Shown here: positions 12,619 through 26,329 of the stretch, in pieces
Layout of the letters: each line of letters begins with the position of its first letter
Numbering within the stretch: the first letter of the stretch is position 1
Assembly: GCA_021018815.1 (NCBI GenBank)
Contig: JAITYX010000030.1
Location: 4,975,001-5,039,000 of the forward strand
Reading direction: 5' to 3'
DNA: 64,000 bases
Source of the DNA: Talinum fruticosum
Taxonomy: Eukaryota > Streptophyta > Magnoliopsida > Caryophyllales > Talinaceae
Translations under genes and position numbers: made by a program
Notes under the pieces: generated by a model
Database searches by the model: none
Seen by the model: only the letters and a program-made list of their open reading frames with translations
Told to the model about the DNA's origin: nothing

Positions 12619-14081
12619 CTAGTGTGAATCCCGTTCTTCGTACGGGTATGTACTATTATTTAAATAGTTGATATATTTTATGAATATTAAATATATATTT
12701 CTTATTAAATTATAGACATTAGCCTCAAAATATATATGGAGGCTTTATAATTTAAAGGTAATTATTAGGAGGAAAAATGTAAATTTTGATTTACTTAATG
12801 GTAAAAAAATCTTAATCATGTCAACCTATAAAATAATTTTCCAACTCATCATTTTCTCCTACCATATTTTAGAATTGAGAGCTATCAATCCCACTTTGTG
12901 AGCGCCAAACTCAGCATGCATGAATTGGATTTCGAGCAGTGGAACTTGACATTTTTCATCTGTAATCGTGGTCGATTTTGGATGAATTACAAAATCCCCA
13001 AACCAATTTCCAAAATCAGACTTCCCCTTCCCCCAATTCGATCTCCCCTTCTCTCTCAAACCCTAGCCCCTATCAACTTCGAAAACCCCGGCATTTGGAG
13101 GGAACTACCTAAATGCTTCCTCTACCCTTTTAATTCCCAATATATGACTAATCCCTGCCCGAAACTTGCCCAGGGCTGCCCAAAATGAAAACTGCCTAAA
13201 AAGAATTGGAAAATACTTAAAAATCGGCTAAAACCACTTTTTGTGGGCCCCAACGGTAAATTTCGCATGGTTTTACTCGTATTAATGGCACGATTAAACC
13301 GAAAAACAATTTGGGGGAAATGCATTTCTCGAACACTTTAAGGGCAAATATATCCGAGGACTCCCTTTAAATATATGTGTTTATTATTGAATGTTGTTTG
13401 TACAAGTATCTCACCGATTCCTACTCGATTATTCTATAATTTAAACATATTATAACTATATGATTACTCAATATACATAAAATAAACACATTTGATTATA
13501 TATATAATATCAAAAATTAAACATCAAAATAATGAAAGACGCAACCATTAATTTCTTTTGAAAATTGTCCTACATTTGTCAACCTTTTTTGCCTTCTCGA
13601 TGTTATATTGTTGTAAAATTCCTAGGTTGACAATGGAGATGAAGAGCGTCAATAAGGATTAACCATTCAATTGAGTAGTGGCTGATTGCTTCTTGTCAAG
13701 GAAATTTTTGGTGAAAAAAAATGGCATATAGTGTTTTGCTAGTCAAATACTTATGACCTCAATTTTGATGAAAAAATGAAGGATTTAATCATAATTTTTT
13801 TAATGTCGTATGGTGTAATTTTTACCCTTTTATAAAACAAATAATAAAACCTTGAATAAATATACTCAATAAACATGACATAGGTAATAACTTTGACCGA
13901 AATTATTCATCATAATAGTAAAAAAACGTAAAAGATAATAGATATCATTTTCCCTATTAATTGCTAATTTATTTATTTTTTTGCTGAAAATCGAAAAGTA
14001 ATCTACCTTAGGTGAATTTTGAATACGATAATTATCATAATTATTATAACTTATTTAATTTATATAAGTTTTAATACTGAA

Positions 14082-14140
<59 letters not shown>

Positions 14141-14290
14141 TATAGTTTTTTGTAACAGTTATATTAATTATACACAATAAATATTATTTTTATTATATAT
14201 TTTAAAAAAATAAATTTTATAACTGTTAAAGTAATGAAATAATCCTTCAAAAAAATACATATAATAAAATATAAAATTGATCATGATTAT
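12619..14290 (-). repeat. AT-rich dispersed repeat, copy 2, with Helitron-like 3' end
   Basis: On the minus strand a perfect CCCGT...ACGGG hairpin lies about 8 bases before CTAG|T (12622-12618), a good Helitron 3' end. Much of the body matches 4743-6180. A more GC-rich piece at about 12850-13380 is absent from copy 1 and includes a C/T-rich leader-like stretch ending in AAACCCTAGCCCC; it may be captured sequence but I do not recognise it. The 5' end is unclear. An (AT)n tract lies at 14087-14136. Confidence 0.5.
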
Positions 14291-14617
14291 AATCAAAATT
14301 TCTAAGTAATAAAGTATAATTGATGATCATAGTCATTCAAGAGTAGTAAATTGACTTTATTTTATAATTAAAATTTATAGGTAATAAAGTGGATGTTACA
14401 AAAAGGCTTTGATAATATAAAAAAAATGATAAAACAAAAAGAACTCCCCGTTTGGTATGCAAAATTAGAATTGAATGAAATTAAGGAATGATATCCGAGG
14501 GGTTATGTATGAAACTTGAATATTCTCTTGAAGTGTTTGGTAGACAATAGGAATGGAATCAAGTTTCAATTCTCGTTGTTTGGTTGTTAACTATGGAATG
14601 AAATCAAAATTGTTTTA

Positions 14618-15471
<854 letters not shown>

Positions 15472-15518
15472 TATTTTTTTAATTATTTTATATCGTAAAT
15501 TATTATTATTGTTGTTAA

Positions 15519-15549
<31 letters not shown>

Positions 15550-16156
15550 TGTTTCCGGAGAAAATTGAGTTGATGATGTGGATTGATGATTCGGAGAGAG
15601 GAAGGATTTACTTGCTCCGGTTCCGAGGACGTGGCACGATCGATCCGAGTCCGAGTGGCAACCGCTTGAACCCGCAAAGGCGAAGCCCGGGTGGTGGATC
15701 CCAAGGAACGCCCTCCGACGCTCGAGTTAGTAGTGAACTAAGTTTGAATGGATTGAGGAGATCTTCCTCGATGTGCGTGGGGGATTCCTTGGGAGACGAG
15801 AAGATTTCCAAAGATGGAAGTTCTCGGGGATGAATGTGTGCTCGATGAACGTTATGAATGTAGACGAGAGTTGAGAGCTTAGGAGCTTGAGTGATTATCC
15901 TTAAGTGAGATGTCTTGTCAAATGAACATAACATGCCTTGGGGTTGAGGAAAGATGGGTATTTATAGAGGATTTTAAATGGGTAAAACGGTACTTTACCA
16001 TGGTTTAGGGAAACCCTAGCCCTAGTGGGCTTTGGGGCTTTTACCTGGCCCGTTAAGGGTTATCTTGGGCCGATTCCTCCTTTATCCAACTGATTAGGCC
16101 CGGTCGGCCGGTGACGTGTCGGTTGAGCTGGAACTGTCCGGAAAATACCCGAATCA
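15550..16156 (-). repeat. 3' LTR of the retrotransposon
   Basis: Starts TGTTTCCGG on the plus strand and ends CCCGAATCA; pairs with 23799-24403. Contains the same minus-strand TATA-like CTATAAATA (15959-15967). Confidence 0.9.
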
Positions 16157-16168
16157 TTTAGCCCCTTA
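16157..16168 (-). other. Polypurine tract
   Basis: On the minus strand AAGGGGCTAAA directly precedes the 3' LTR start TGATTCGG. This is the normal plus-strand priming site of LTR retroelements. Confidence 0.7.
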
Positions 16169-16324
16169 CGTTCGCTCGCATGCCTCTCGAGGTAGGTAGG
16201 TGGAATGTGGAGCCCGTTCCACTATGCCTTTATGACCCCAAGTTCTTATGAATAGGGGTGAATCTTGAGGAGGATAGTAAGTTTCCACATCTTTACGCTT
16301 CTTCTTTTTCTTACCTCGGAGAAA

Positions 16325-16855
16325 ATGATCGTTGGAGCGCTTCCGGTCGGATATGAGAAGTTGTGCCCTCGCTTCAACCAAGATGAGGCCGAGCGAATAG
16401 CGATGGAGCGTCACCGACCATCCTTTGTCACGGAAACGTTCTACCAGCTTCTCATAGATGATGCTTGGAAGCTAAGGTTGATAAATGATGGCGAGGAGTA
16501 TGATAAATTGTTTCAAGCCACAATCCGCCCGAGTGGGACATTCTTGAGGCTTGGGTGGAGTGCAACCATGATCTCTTCGTCGAACTTCAGTGCAATGAAC
16601 CCGAGCTTTTCAACAAGCGATGCAATGGGAGGAGGGGCCGCTCGAGTGTTGGTTCGTCTTCTAATCCTCCCATGGAGAGTGGCGAGTTGGTGGATGGCTC
16701 TTCCTCTCACTTCTTTGATGACCGAAGGGACTTGCCCAAGGCAAGGGGAGTAGCCTCCCTGCAGAGAAGAAGAGGAACCTTCCGACGGAGAGGAAGAGGA
16801 ACCTTCCGCGGAGAAGAAAAGGAACCCTCCAAAGGAGAAGTGAGATTGTAGTCGG
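16325..16855 (+). CDS. Antisense reading frame inside the LTR element (function unknown)
   Basis: Opposite to gag, next to the 3' LTR, a frame opens at ATG 16325 (MIVGALPVGYEKLCPRFNQD), with ordinary amino-acid make-up and charged stretches such as QDEAERIAMERHRPSF. After about residue 70 the likely continuation lies in another frame (WVECNHDLFVELQCNEPELF), so there is one frame break near 16525-16550. The C-terminal part is basic and repetitive (RRRGTF units). Total about 175 residues. Antisense extra ORFs between pol and the 3' LTR are known in Tat-lineage Ty3/gypsy elements such as Grande. That location fits here, but I do not recognise the protein itself. It may be an element gene or a captured host fragment. 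Confidence 0.45.
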
Positions 16856-17177
16856 GGCTCTAATTCTGTCTAAATAGTGTAACTTGTAGCGTAGTAGTAT
16901 AACCGTAGCGTCGTAGCGTAGTATCTTGAGTTTTAGGCGCTCTTCTCTTGTACTTGGCGCGTTGCGTGTTCTTGTCCCAATGAATGAATGAATGAATAAA
17001 TGAAGTTTGTTTTGTCAACTTTGCTTTTCTTTGCTTTCTTGTCTTGTCGTAGACGCTCTGTTGCGATAAACGATTTTCACTTAGCCCCTCGGGCCTAGAG
17101 AGTAATTTTTAGCATCCTTTCGGCTCCGGAGGCTTGAAAGTGCTCGCGACCTGTTAACTTTAAGTTAGGAGTGCAAG

Positions 17178-17429
17178 TGCCCGGGACGGAATGGGTCTTT
17201 GCGCGACCTTTTGATTCTCGAAGGTTCGCAAATGCGTGAATGCCCATGACGGGATGGGTCTTTGCGCGACCTTTCGATTCTTGAAGGTTCGAAAGTGCAT
17301 GAATGCCCATGACGGAATGGGTCTTTGCGCGACCTTTCGATTCCTGAAGGTTCGAAAGTGCATGAATGCCCATGATGGAATGGGTCTTTACGCGACCTTT
17401 CGATTCCCGAAGGTTCGAAAGTGCGTGAG
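17178..17429. repeat. Four tandem copies of a 63-bp unit
   Basis: Units begin at about 17178, 17241, 17304 and 17367, each containing ATGGGTCTTT, GCGACCTTTCGATTC and GAAGGTTCG. Because 63 is a multiple of three, several frames stay open across it; the proteins they predict are repeat artefacts. Confidence 0.9.
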
Positions 17430-17809
17430 AGATAACTTCTTGTAGGGTACCACTCTATGGGGCTGAGAGTGCGATCTTCGGCTCCCGGAGGCCAAGTTGT
17501 CGCTGAGTGCAAATTGACTCGAGACCCCAAAGGATAGCCCCTTGTGAAAGTTGAGATACGACTTGTCGGCCCCGAAGGCTAAGTCGTTGCTTGACGAGCT
17601 TTCGGGCCTTGCTCGTTTTGTTTTGCCATTCTTGCGATTTTTGTGATAATGATTTGATTTGACTTTTTACTTAGCCCTTTGGGGCTAAAAAGGAGTCTTG
17701 CGAGGAGGATGAGTTTTCTTGTGATCCCTCCGGAGCCCTCAAGGCGTCCCAGCCCCTACGTGCCTCGGATTCGAAGGGAGTGAGTTTACCCATGGTAGCG
17801 ATGTCATGG

Positions 17810-18233
17810 ATCTTTTACGCGACCTTTCAGCTCCTGGAGGCTTGAAAGCACTTGAATGTAAGTATCTCACGAGGGCATATCTCACGGAGAGCGCGATCCC
17901 CTAACCCGAAGTTAGGAGTGCAAGTGCCCATGCGGACATGGGTCTTTACACGACCTTCCAGCTCCCGTAGGCTTAGAAGTGCATGATTCTCACTAGGGAA
18001 CATCCCACGGAGAGCGCGACCCCCTTACCTTAAGTTAGGAGTGCGAGTGCCCATGCGGACATGGGTCTTTACGCGACCTTCCACCTCCCGTAGGCTTAGA
18101 AGTGCATGATTCTCGCTAGGGAACATCCCACGGAGAGCGCGACCCCTAACCTTAAGTCGGAGTGCGAGTGCCCATGCGGACATGGGTCTTTACGCGACCT
18201 TCCAGCTCTTATAGGCTTAGAAGTGCATGATTG
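17810..18233. repeat. Three to four tandem copies of a 122-bp unit
   Basis: GGACATGGGTCTTTAC recurs at about 17933, 18056 and 18178. The unit shares ATGGGTCTTT and GCGACCTT with the 63-bp repeat, so the two arrays are related. Confidence 0.85.
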
Positions 18234-18479
18234 TGTGTCCTCCGAGAGGTGTTCCTTTTATGAAGTTAGGCGTACGATTTTTAGCTCCCATAGGCTAAGT
18301 TATCACTTACCGTAACTTTGAAGGATGTCCCTTTTGTGGAGGTGGAAATATGACTTGTTAGCTCCGGAGGCTAAGTCGTTGTTTGACGTCGAGAGACGTC
18401 TCGGCTCCGAAATCATATGCTTCGTTGCGGAAGATTTCTTTCGAAGTTAACGTAACTCTTTATTTTTTTTATTTTTTTT

Positions 18480-19570
18480 ATTTTTAAAGACCCCCAAACC
18501 CGACTCCTCTCACCAACCTCTAACCATGACTACTCGTTCTTCTCTCGCTGGGCCTTCTCCCTCCCTCTTGCAGCCCACCCTCTCGGCTCTCACTCTCTCT
18601 TCCTCCCGCTGGGCTCTCTCTCTCCCTCACGCGGCCCACTAGCCCTCCTCCTCGCTCTCCCTCTCTCTCGGCCCCCTCGCACTGGGCCTGCCCCCTCCCC
18701 TTGGCCCACATTTTCGAACTCCCCCTCCGCCTCTCTCTCTCCTCTTGCCCTAGTTCTCACCTTGCTCGCTTCGCACCCACCCCGATACTGCTCCCTCCCC
18801 TCGCTTGCTCGCCGCCACTCGGCGCCGCTCCACTCCCGGACCCGACCCCTCCCCAAGTCCCCCTCTCACTCTCGCTCACTCTTACTCCCCCTCGGTCCCC
18901 CTTGTTTTGCTGCTGCTGCACCCACCCCCTACTTGCACTTCGACCGGAGCCGCTACCCCGGACCGACTACCTAAGCCGACCCCGGGATGGAGCGCTCGTC
19001 CCGGCCCGGAGCCGACCCTTCCCGGCCTCTCTCGCGCTCTCTCTTTCTCCCTCGCTGCACTCACGCTCTGCTCTCTCTCACTTGCGGTCTCTCGCTCGGA
19101 CTCGGTCCTCCCGGACCGACCCCTCAACCCGACCCCCGAGACGACCCCTCAACCCGACCCCCGAGGCCGACCCCTCCCCCGACCTCTCATACCGACCCCT
19201 CACACTCTCACCATCTCGCCGACCCTTGCGCTCGCTTGCTCTCCTCGACTCTCTCTCTCCTGCCACCTCTCGCCCGGACTCGGTCCTCCTAGCACCGATC
19301 CCCCACATCGACCCCTCCCCCGACCCCTCACCCCGACCCCTCCTCTCACTCTTTCGCTCTTTCGCTGCGCCTCGCATTACTCTCGGCTCTTCCTCTCGCC
19401 GACTCCCTCTCTCCGGCTCTCTGCTCGGACTCGGTCTTCCCAGAATCGACCCCCACCCCGACCCCTCCCCGACCCCCACCCCGAGCCCTCGCCCTCGCCC
19501 CCTACGCTAACCCTACCGAAGCAAAACGTCAAAAACACCCCAAACCCTAACCCTAACCCTAACCTTAGAA
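18480..19570. other. Pyrimidine-rich low-complexity tract of the LTR element
   Basis: About 1 kb with C and T strongly favoured on the plus strand, rich in CTCTCTC and CGACCC words and ending in three telomere-like CCCTAA units near 19540-19563. Several frames on both strands stay open for 60-270 codons here (Pro/Ser/Leu-rich or Arg/Glu-rich) because stop codons are rare in such composition. No motif supports a gene. Confidence 0.7.
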
Positions 19571-21190
19571 AATTTTAATTTTTTATTTATTATGTTGGCA
19601 TATTTTTGGGGAAACATTCCCGACCAATTTTATGCATAAAAATTTTCGAAGGGGACGGAAAAATACCGACCTTAATTTTAGAGCGAAGAAATTGTAGGCT
19701 CCTCCGGACGGAAAATACGAACCCAATTCGCTGCGGAAATACGATGGCCCGGCTCCGTTAGTCGAAACATATTAGGCGTTTTATGATTGAGAAAAAATCA
19801 AAACCCATTTTCGATGAACCTATATCGACTCCACGTTGAGCTTAAATATATCAACTCTTTAATGTGGGTCTTCGTAGGGTGCTTTTGATTATGCCCAAGT
19901 CGTAATTTTACGTTGGAGGTCCTCGTTAGCGTCTCGTTTGCCTCCGAGCTTGATGTCGTCAAACGACGTCTAGCGTTGGGCTATAATAACGACAGTGCGC
20001 CTTGACGGCCAAAAATCTTCTTCGTCTTCAATTTGCGAACCATCACTCATTTGATTTTTGAGAAAAATGTGGGCACCTGATTTATCCTTTGCCGGAATTT
20101 GGAGCTAAGCCGTCGTATATTGCACCTTGTAGCGTTGGAGCGGTTTCTTGTTGAAAAAGTGTTCTTCAAGGGTGTTGACCTTGTGCCTTTTCCGGTGACT
20201 TAAGGCTTGAGTGATGTCTCTTAGAGATCCTCTATGATCTTATGTGATCTTCGCTTGTCGAGTCACGTACGCTCATAATTTTTCCGTCCAAGAGGCCTTC
20301 TTTTGATGAATGCACGTATTTGAAGACCATAGTCGTTCTCTTCATGCTTGGCGTTTACTTGTGCTATGCTTGGACCTTACTCTAAAGATCTCACTTTGGA
20401 GTCAAGTTCTTTGGCCGTATCAATCCTTTAGGAAGAAGTGCCAAAGGAGGGGGAGATCCCAGAGGATGATGGCGTTGGCGAGGATGCCAAAGATGGCTCC
20501 GAGGATTGGCCCCCTTTCTATGACTATTCGTGGGATATGAGTTATTTTTGACGTCCTGCGTGCCATTATGACTTGATACTCTTTCGTTTTGCTTGAACTT
20601 TTATCTTCGATCGATCCTTGCTTTGATGCTTGTTGGATGCTTACTTGCCTCATTGCTTCTTTTTATTGTTGCCGATTTTTGCTTTCTTGCCACTTGGGGT
20701 ACATGATCATAGTGGGGTCTTCTTTGAGTTTTACAACTTGGCTGTCCTAGGGGATTGTATTAGCCCCAGTGTTGCCCCCAAAATCGGCATAATAAAAAAC
20801 ATACAACGAAAGAAACTAGCAGTGTAGCTGCTTTAGGGGGTCATATTAGCCCCTACTTTTCTTCTAACTTTGACAAAGTTAAGAAAATACAACGAAAGGA
20901 ACTAGGGACTTGGGTGTTCTAGGGGATTGTATTAGCCCCTATTCATGCCCCCAAGATCGTCTTAAAGTAAAGTATGAGACAGAAAGATGCAAAAACTTGC
21001 TCATTGTATTGATAAAAGATTGAAGTTCGTACGAAGGGAGGAATGTGTGCCCCAGTTGAGCGCTTTCGGAAAAGTCGCATCAATCGTGGGTGATTCCTTT
21101 ACAAAATCTCTGGGACTTAAGCTAGGTGGGTCTTTAAAGAAAGGCCCCCACGTCGGATAATGAACTTGAACTATTTACATAAGCACCACT
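19571..21190. other. Non-coding internal region of the LTR element
   Basis: Lies where pol would be expected. No RT, RNase H or integrase motif was found in either strand by eye. GGGGATTGTATTAGCCCC-type words recur at about 20750, 20840 and 20918, resembling the polypurine tract in reverse. Confidence 0.5.
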
Positions 21191-21193
21191 ATC

Positions 21194-21846
21194 TCATGAG
21201 CTTGATGTCTTCGGGAGGCGCAAGCCGGACCTTGACATAATCTTCTTTGGTGGTGAGGCACACCACCATAGCCTCGGAGACTTTGGTTGGGGCTCCGCTT
21301 TTAGCTTCTTACCCTTAGGATCATCATGAGTCTTCCCTCCTTTTTCTGCTTCTCCATCAAAGGTCAAAGGCTTACTACATAGCATTCACGTGCGGTCTTT
21401 TAGTCTTCATAGGTCTCACCTACGGATCCATCATCAAGCTCATACTTTATGAGGAGAAGGTATGACGCGACGACCGCTTTGATCCGGTTGAGGGTGGGAC
21501 GTCCAATGATGACATTGTAGGCGAAGGGATGTCGATCACCAAGAATTTGACTTCGATGTTTCGACCCCGACCTTCTCTCCAACCCCGACCGGTAGGCGGA
21601 TCATACCTATGGGGTGTATCGTCCGCCCTTCGAATCCGACGACGGGATTGATGAGGGAAACTAGATTCGAGGGGCATACTTCAGCTGTCTCGGGCATTCC
21701 ATGGTGATGACGTCTACCGAGCTCCCCGCGTCGATAAGAACCCTACGAACTATGGCGTCCGAAATCTTCAATGTAATGACCAAAGGATCCTCATGTGGGG
21801 CGGCCATGCTTTTCAAATCTTGTTCTCCGAAGGTCACTGTGGGCAC
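21194..21846 (-). pseudogene. Retrotransposon aspartic protease region
   Basis: The minus strand reads VTFGEQDLKSMAAPHEDPLV, RVLIDAGSSVDVI (protease active-site D-A-G in place of the usual D-T/S-G) and, after frame changes, AYNVIIGRPTLNRIKAVVAS and YLLLIKYELDDGSVGE, as in plant Ty3/gypsy polyproteins just after gag. About 200 residues in at least two frames. In autonomous relatives RT follows within a few hundred bases; here similarity fades below about 21200. The protease would process the Gag polyprotein. Confidence 0.75.
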
Positions 21847-22362
21847 CTTCGGAGGTGGAGGTTGGCTGGTGATCGGGACTTGCTGAGCGCTCCCGAGGTG
21901 AGCCTTCCAGGAGGAGAGGGTTGTGCCCCCGCAAATCCCCAGCGATAGTGGCTACAATCTTAGTAGCATCGTCGTCATCATAGTGCTCATATCCTTGCCT
22001 TGAAGAACCTCCTTGTGCTCCACGAGTATCTTTTTGAGGAAGCGATCAATTTGCCCATTATCCGCCAACTCCCCAAGCGCCTTCTTTAACGCGCGACACT
22101 CGTAGTGTTGTGTCCGGTTTGTTCATGAAATTCGCAATATTTGTTGGAAGCTCGCGTTTTCGCAGGAGTGGACATGGGAGGTGGTTTTTGAGCATGGGGT
22201 GCCCTTTGATCTTCATCGAGAATACTCCGGGGTCGGTGTTGAAGCGGTGGTCAACTTCATTTCGAGGATTAAATTTTCCATCTCCTCCTTTCTTTTTGAC
22301 CTCATCTCCTTCCTCCGCGCAGATCTCGTGGCTCGAATAAAGTCAGCCGCCTTTCGGAGTGC

Positions 22363-23760
22363 TTACGCTAAGGTGGACACCTTTTGTTCAGCGAGGGAAA
22401 ATTTGAATCTTCCGCGTCCGAGTCCGTTAAGGAAGGCAGTGTAGGCAACTCTATCTTGCGGAGTCGGAGATAAGGACGACCTCTCCATGAAACCTTCGGA
22501 CATAGTCCTTAAGTTTCTCCCTTGCTTAATCTTGGAGAGGTGGATGCTAGTCTTCTTACGCTTGCAACTCGCGATGAATTGTGCGACAAACTTCTCGCAT
22601 AGCTCTTCGAAGGAAGAGATGCTCCCTTGGGGAAGATTGTTGAACCATTTCTGCGCGGCTCCCTTTAATGTAGCAGGGAAGAATCGGCAGTAGGTTGCAT
22701 CGTCCCCATCCCGAACGTACATGTGGGACTTGTAGTACGCCAAGTGATCTTCGAGGATAAGTTGTGCCATTGTATGGATCAATGTTTGGAACCTTTATTT
22801 TCTTCATTCGGGAGCATTCATGATCTTCTTCGAAACGGAGTGTTGAAAGTATTCAGGTTGGCTTTGAATCGGAGCCGGAGATGGGAACGGCGTGGGGTTG
22901 GTGGCGTGGAACTTCCACCGGGGAAGGACTCTTCCTCCTCTCGGATCGAGGAGGAGTGCGCCTGGTCCTCTCCGACTTCGGGGACACTTCGATTTGATTG
23001 CTCATGACGCCTTTCTCTTGATCGCTCCCGCTCTCGGGCGACGGACCGCTCTTGGTTGCGCCTTGGGGCATTGCGGGCTCGATGAGAATTACGGCTACAT
23101 GTAGCCGATCGTGCGAGATTGGCGGACCTTATGCTCCCGAGGGCCTTCGCTCCGTGTTTGGGGCAAGGGCGTCGCCATGATCGTCGAACCGGGCGAACGC
23201 CCGCTATGGGTAGCATAAGGGGTCGAGGCCGTGTGCAAAGTTGCAACATTCTCGTTGGCTTTATGGAGAGCTTTCTTTGCATCGATAATCCCTCGGGCAT
23301 CGCCTTCTTCGTGCCGCCTTGTCGGAGGGCACTTGGCTGCTCGAGAGCAAGCGCGGTTGGTGCCTCGGTTGGTTGTTCCGGGGCTGCATGGGAAGGCATC
23401 CCGCCGAGAAGTAGCCAACGAGCTTACCTCCCAAGGGGTTGTGCCGTACCCATGAGTTGGGGCGTAGTGGAAGGGCATGATTGGCATGCGCTGTTCCATG
23501 GTGGCTCGCACTTGTTCTTGCACTTGCTGTGCGACGAGTGGTTTTAAGGGTCTCTATTAGGTTCGGAGAGCCCCTAAGGTGACGTACCCCTCCGGCCTGG
23601 TATGGCGATTGCTTGGTAGACCGCCGAGACGATTCCGCATCCTCGGCTTGAGGAGCGTCGCGGGATTGGCCCCCGTAGGCATTGGACGATGAGGGTAAGG
23701 GACCGGTGGGTTATTCATGTCGTGAGTCATCTTGGATCGAGACCGAGTGCCACCTGGCGA
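22363..23760 (-). pseudogene. Retrotransposon gag
   Basis: The core reads KVPNIDPYNGTT, then in another frame HLAYYKSHMYVRDGDDATYC, RFFPATLKGAAQKWFNNLP, SFEELCEKFVAQFIASCKRK and TAFLNGLGRGRFKFSLAEQK: the Gag capsid-like domain (retrotransposon gag family) of plant Ty3/gypsy elements. Upstream (22818-23700) is a basic, low-complexity N-terminal region in shifting frames. At least one frame break falls near 22755. Gag packages element RNA into particles. It follows the primer site by less than 100 bases to a few hundred bases, as expected. The N-terminal start is uncertain. Confidence 0.8.
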
Positions 23761-23777
23761 CCATATGCTACTTTCCT

Positions 23778-23796
23778 CCCCACGAGACGGCGCCAA
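23778..23796 (-). other. Primer-binding site
   Basis: On the minus strand TTGGCGCCGTCTCGTGGGG begins two bases after the end of the 5' LTR. TGGCGCC is the core of primer sites used by many plant Ty3/gypsy elements; the exact tRNA needs a match to tRNA 3' ends. Confidence 0.75.
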
Positions 23797-23798
23797 GC

Positions 23799-24780
<982 letters not shown>

Positions 24781-24947
24781 CTATGTTATATATAAAGGGA
24801 ACAGGGACAAAGTGATGTATAAATTTTTCTTTACCATTTTTATCCTTTTATTAGCTTCACTTTTAGGGGTATAATTGTCCTTCTCCTGCCCCCTCTCTTG
24901 TCGGTTTCCCTTCGGTTTCCTCCTCTCTTTGAACTTCCCTCACGTCA

Positions 24948-26271
24948 TGTAACGCTCCCGGTTACCATTAGTTAATAATTCCCTAATCTGAGAATATTAG
25001 GTAAGGTCACAACGGAAGTTAACGATCGAAGACGTTATCGCCGGCCTAACAAAAGGACAAGGCTGAATTAAAATACCATAATAAACGAGTGACTATTGGC
25101 TATGCTTCGATCGATCGTGGAAACATTAACTCGCTATGTCGCAGGATGTCATTCTAACTACTTAAGTAGCCAATCCCAAAGTACGGTTACGCTACATATT
25201 TACGGATGTCAGTGGCCATTACAACGAGTCTACGATAGGAAATACGCAATATTTAATTACAACCCAAGGTCAAACCCAAAATTAGCAAGGATGAGAATCA
25301 CTATGAGCATCTAACCCGACACGAGAACAATGATAATGGAATATCCAGCTAAGTCTTGCTCCCGTCAGGCTTCTTATGCGAAGGGTCTGTTCACGGATGC
25401 TTTTCCTAAAAACAAAAACATCAAAATAATTCGAAGAATGAGTCGAAACCAAGTACGAACATTCCCTGCACGATTAAATAATTTTGAAACACATTGATTG
25501 AGCACGCGCATTTTAATTCATTTTAGTTTGAAATCGGGGAGAGAATATGAGTAAAACTTGCTTGCTGGTTATTATCCGGAAGTGGAACCCCTTGGTAATT
25601 GATACGATCTTAGTAAGGTGCTCACCCCTCGAGCCGACCGAGAACCGAGTTGACGCCGCGCGTGGTGGAATTGGTGGGCATAAGCCCCGATAATTGATAA
25701 TTGATAATTGGGCGGGGACCACTTAATTAGGTGGTAAAACTTGATTTGCAAATGATTCATTATTAGTTGTATATATGAGAAATATTGAGATTTGATGAAA
25801 CATGTGAGTTTTCGAAAGGTACGGGCAATGAACGTACCTGAACCGAAAATGTTTGTTTTCTCCCCTTTATAAAAATCTAAGTTACTAGCTATCCAAGCAA
25901 CCGAAGTGGCTCGAATTCTGTTTCAAATAGATTTTTGTTGTTAATAACGCTTCTCTAGAGTTTCCATAATTGAATTCGTATAATCGTTGGCAATTTGATT
26001 CATTTTCTTTATTTATTAAGTAATCGATTAAACTAAGATTTTTGTTACTCAACTCCCTTGCGCTAATTCCGTTTAGATCTTAATTATGCACGTACTCGTT
26101 AAAGTAGTCAATTAGACCAAGCAACGGTATTCACACGATGTAATGCGTTATGGATTCAAATCAAGAAAAATGAAAATACATACATATATAATTGCATCTA
26201 ATAATAACAATAACAATGACAATAATAATAATAACAATATTAACTACAAAATGTTTAGGTACTTGTATATA

Positions 26272-26329
<58 letters not shown>

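Noticed and set aside
15608..15934. 108-codon frame in the LTR, also seen in part at 23856-24181
   Set aside because: Lies wholly in the LTR, broken differently in the two copies, no motif.
17095..17530. Repeat proteins with 21-residue periods
   Set aside because: The 63-bp tandem repeat keeps all frames open; no supporting similarity.
19538..19563. Telomere-like CCCTAA repeats
   Set aside because: Only three units inside an LTR element; not a telomere or a chromosome end.
18520..19578. Several 60-270 codon frames on both strands, some Pro/Ser-rich
   Set aside because: Composition effect of a pyrimidine-rich tract within the LTR element; no motif and all frames are equally open.
23119..23547. 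142-codon plus-strand frame
   Set aside because: Antisense shadow of the gag N-terminal region.
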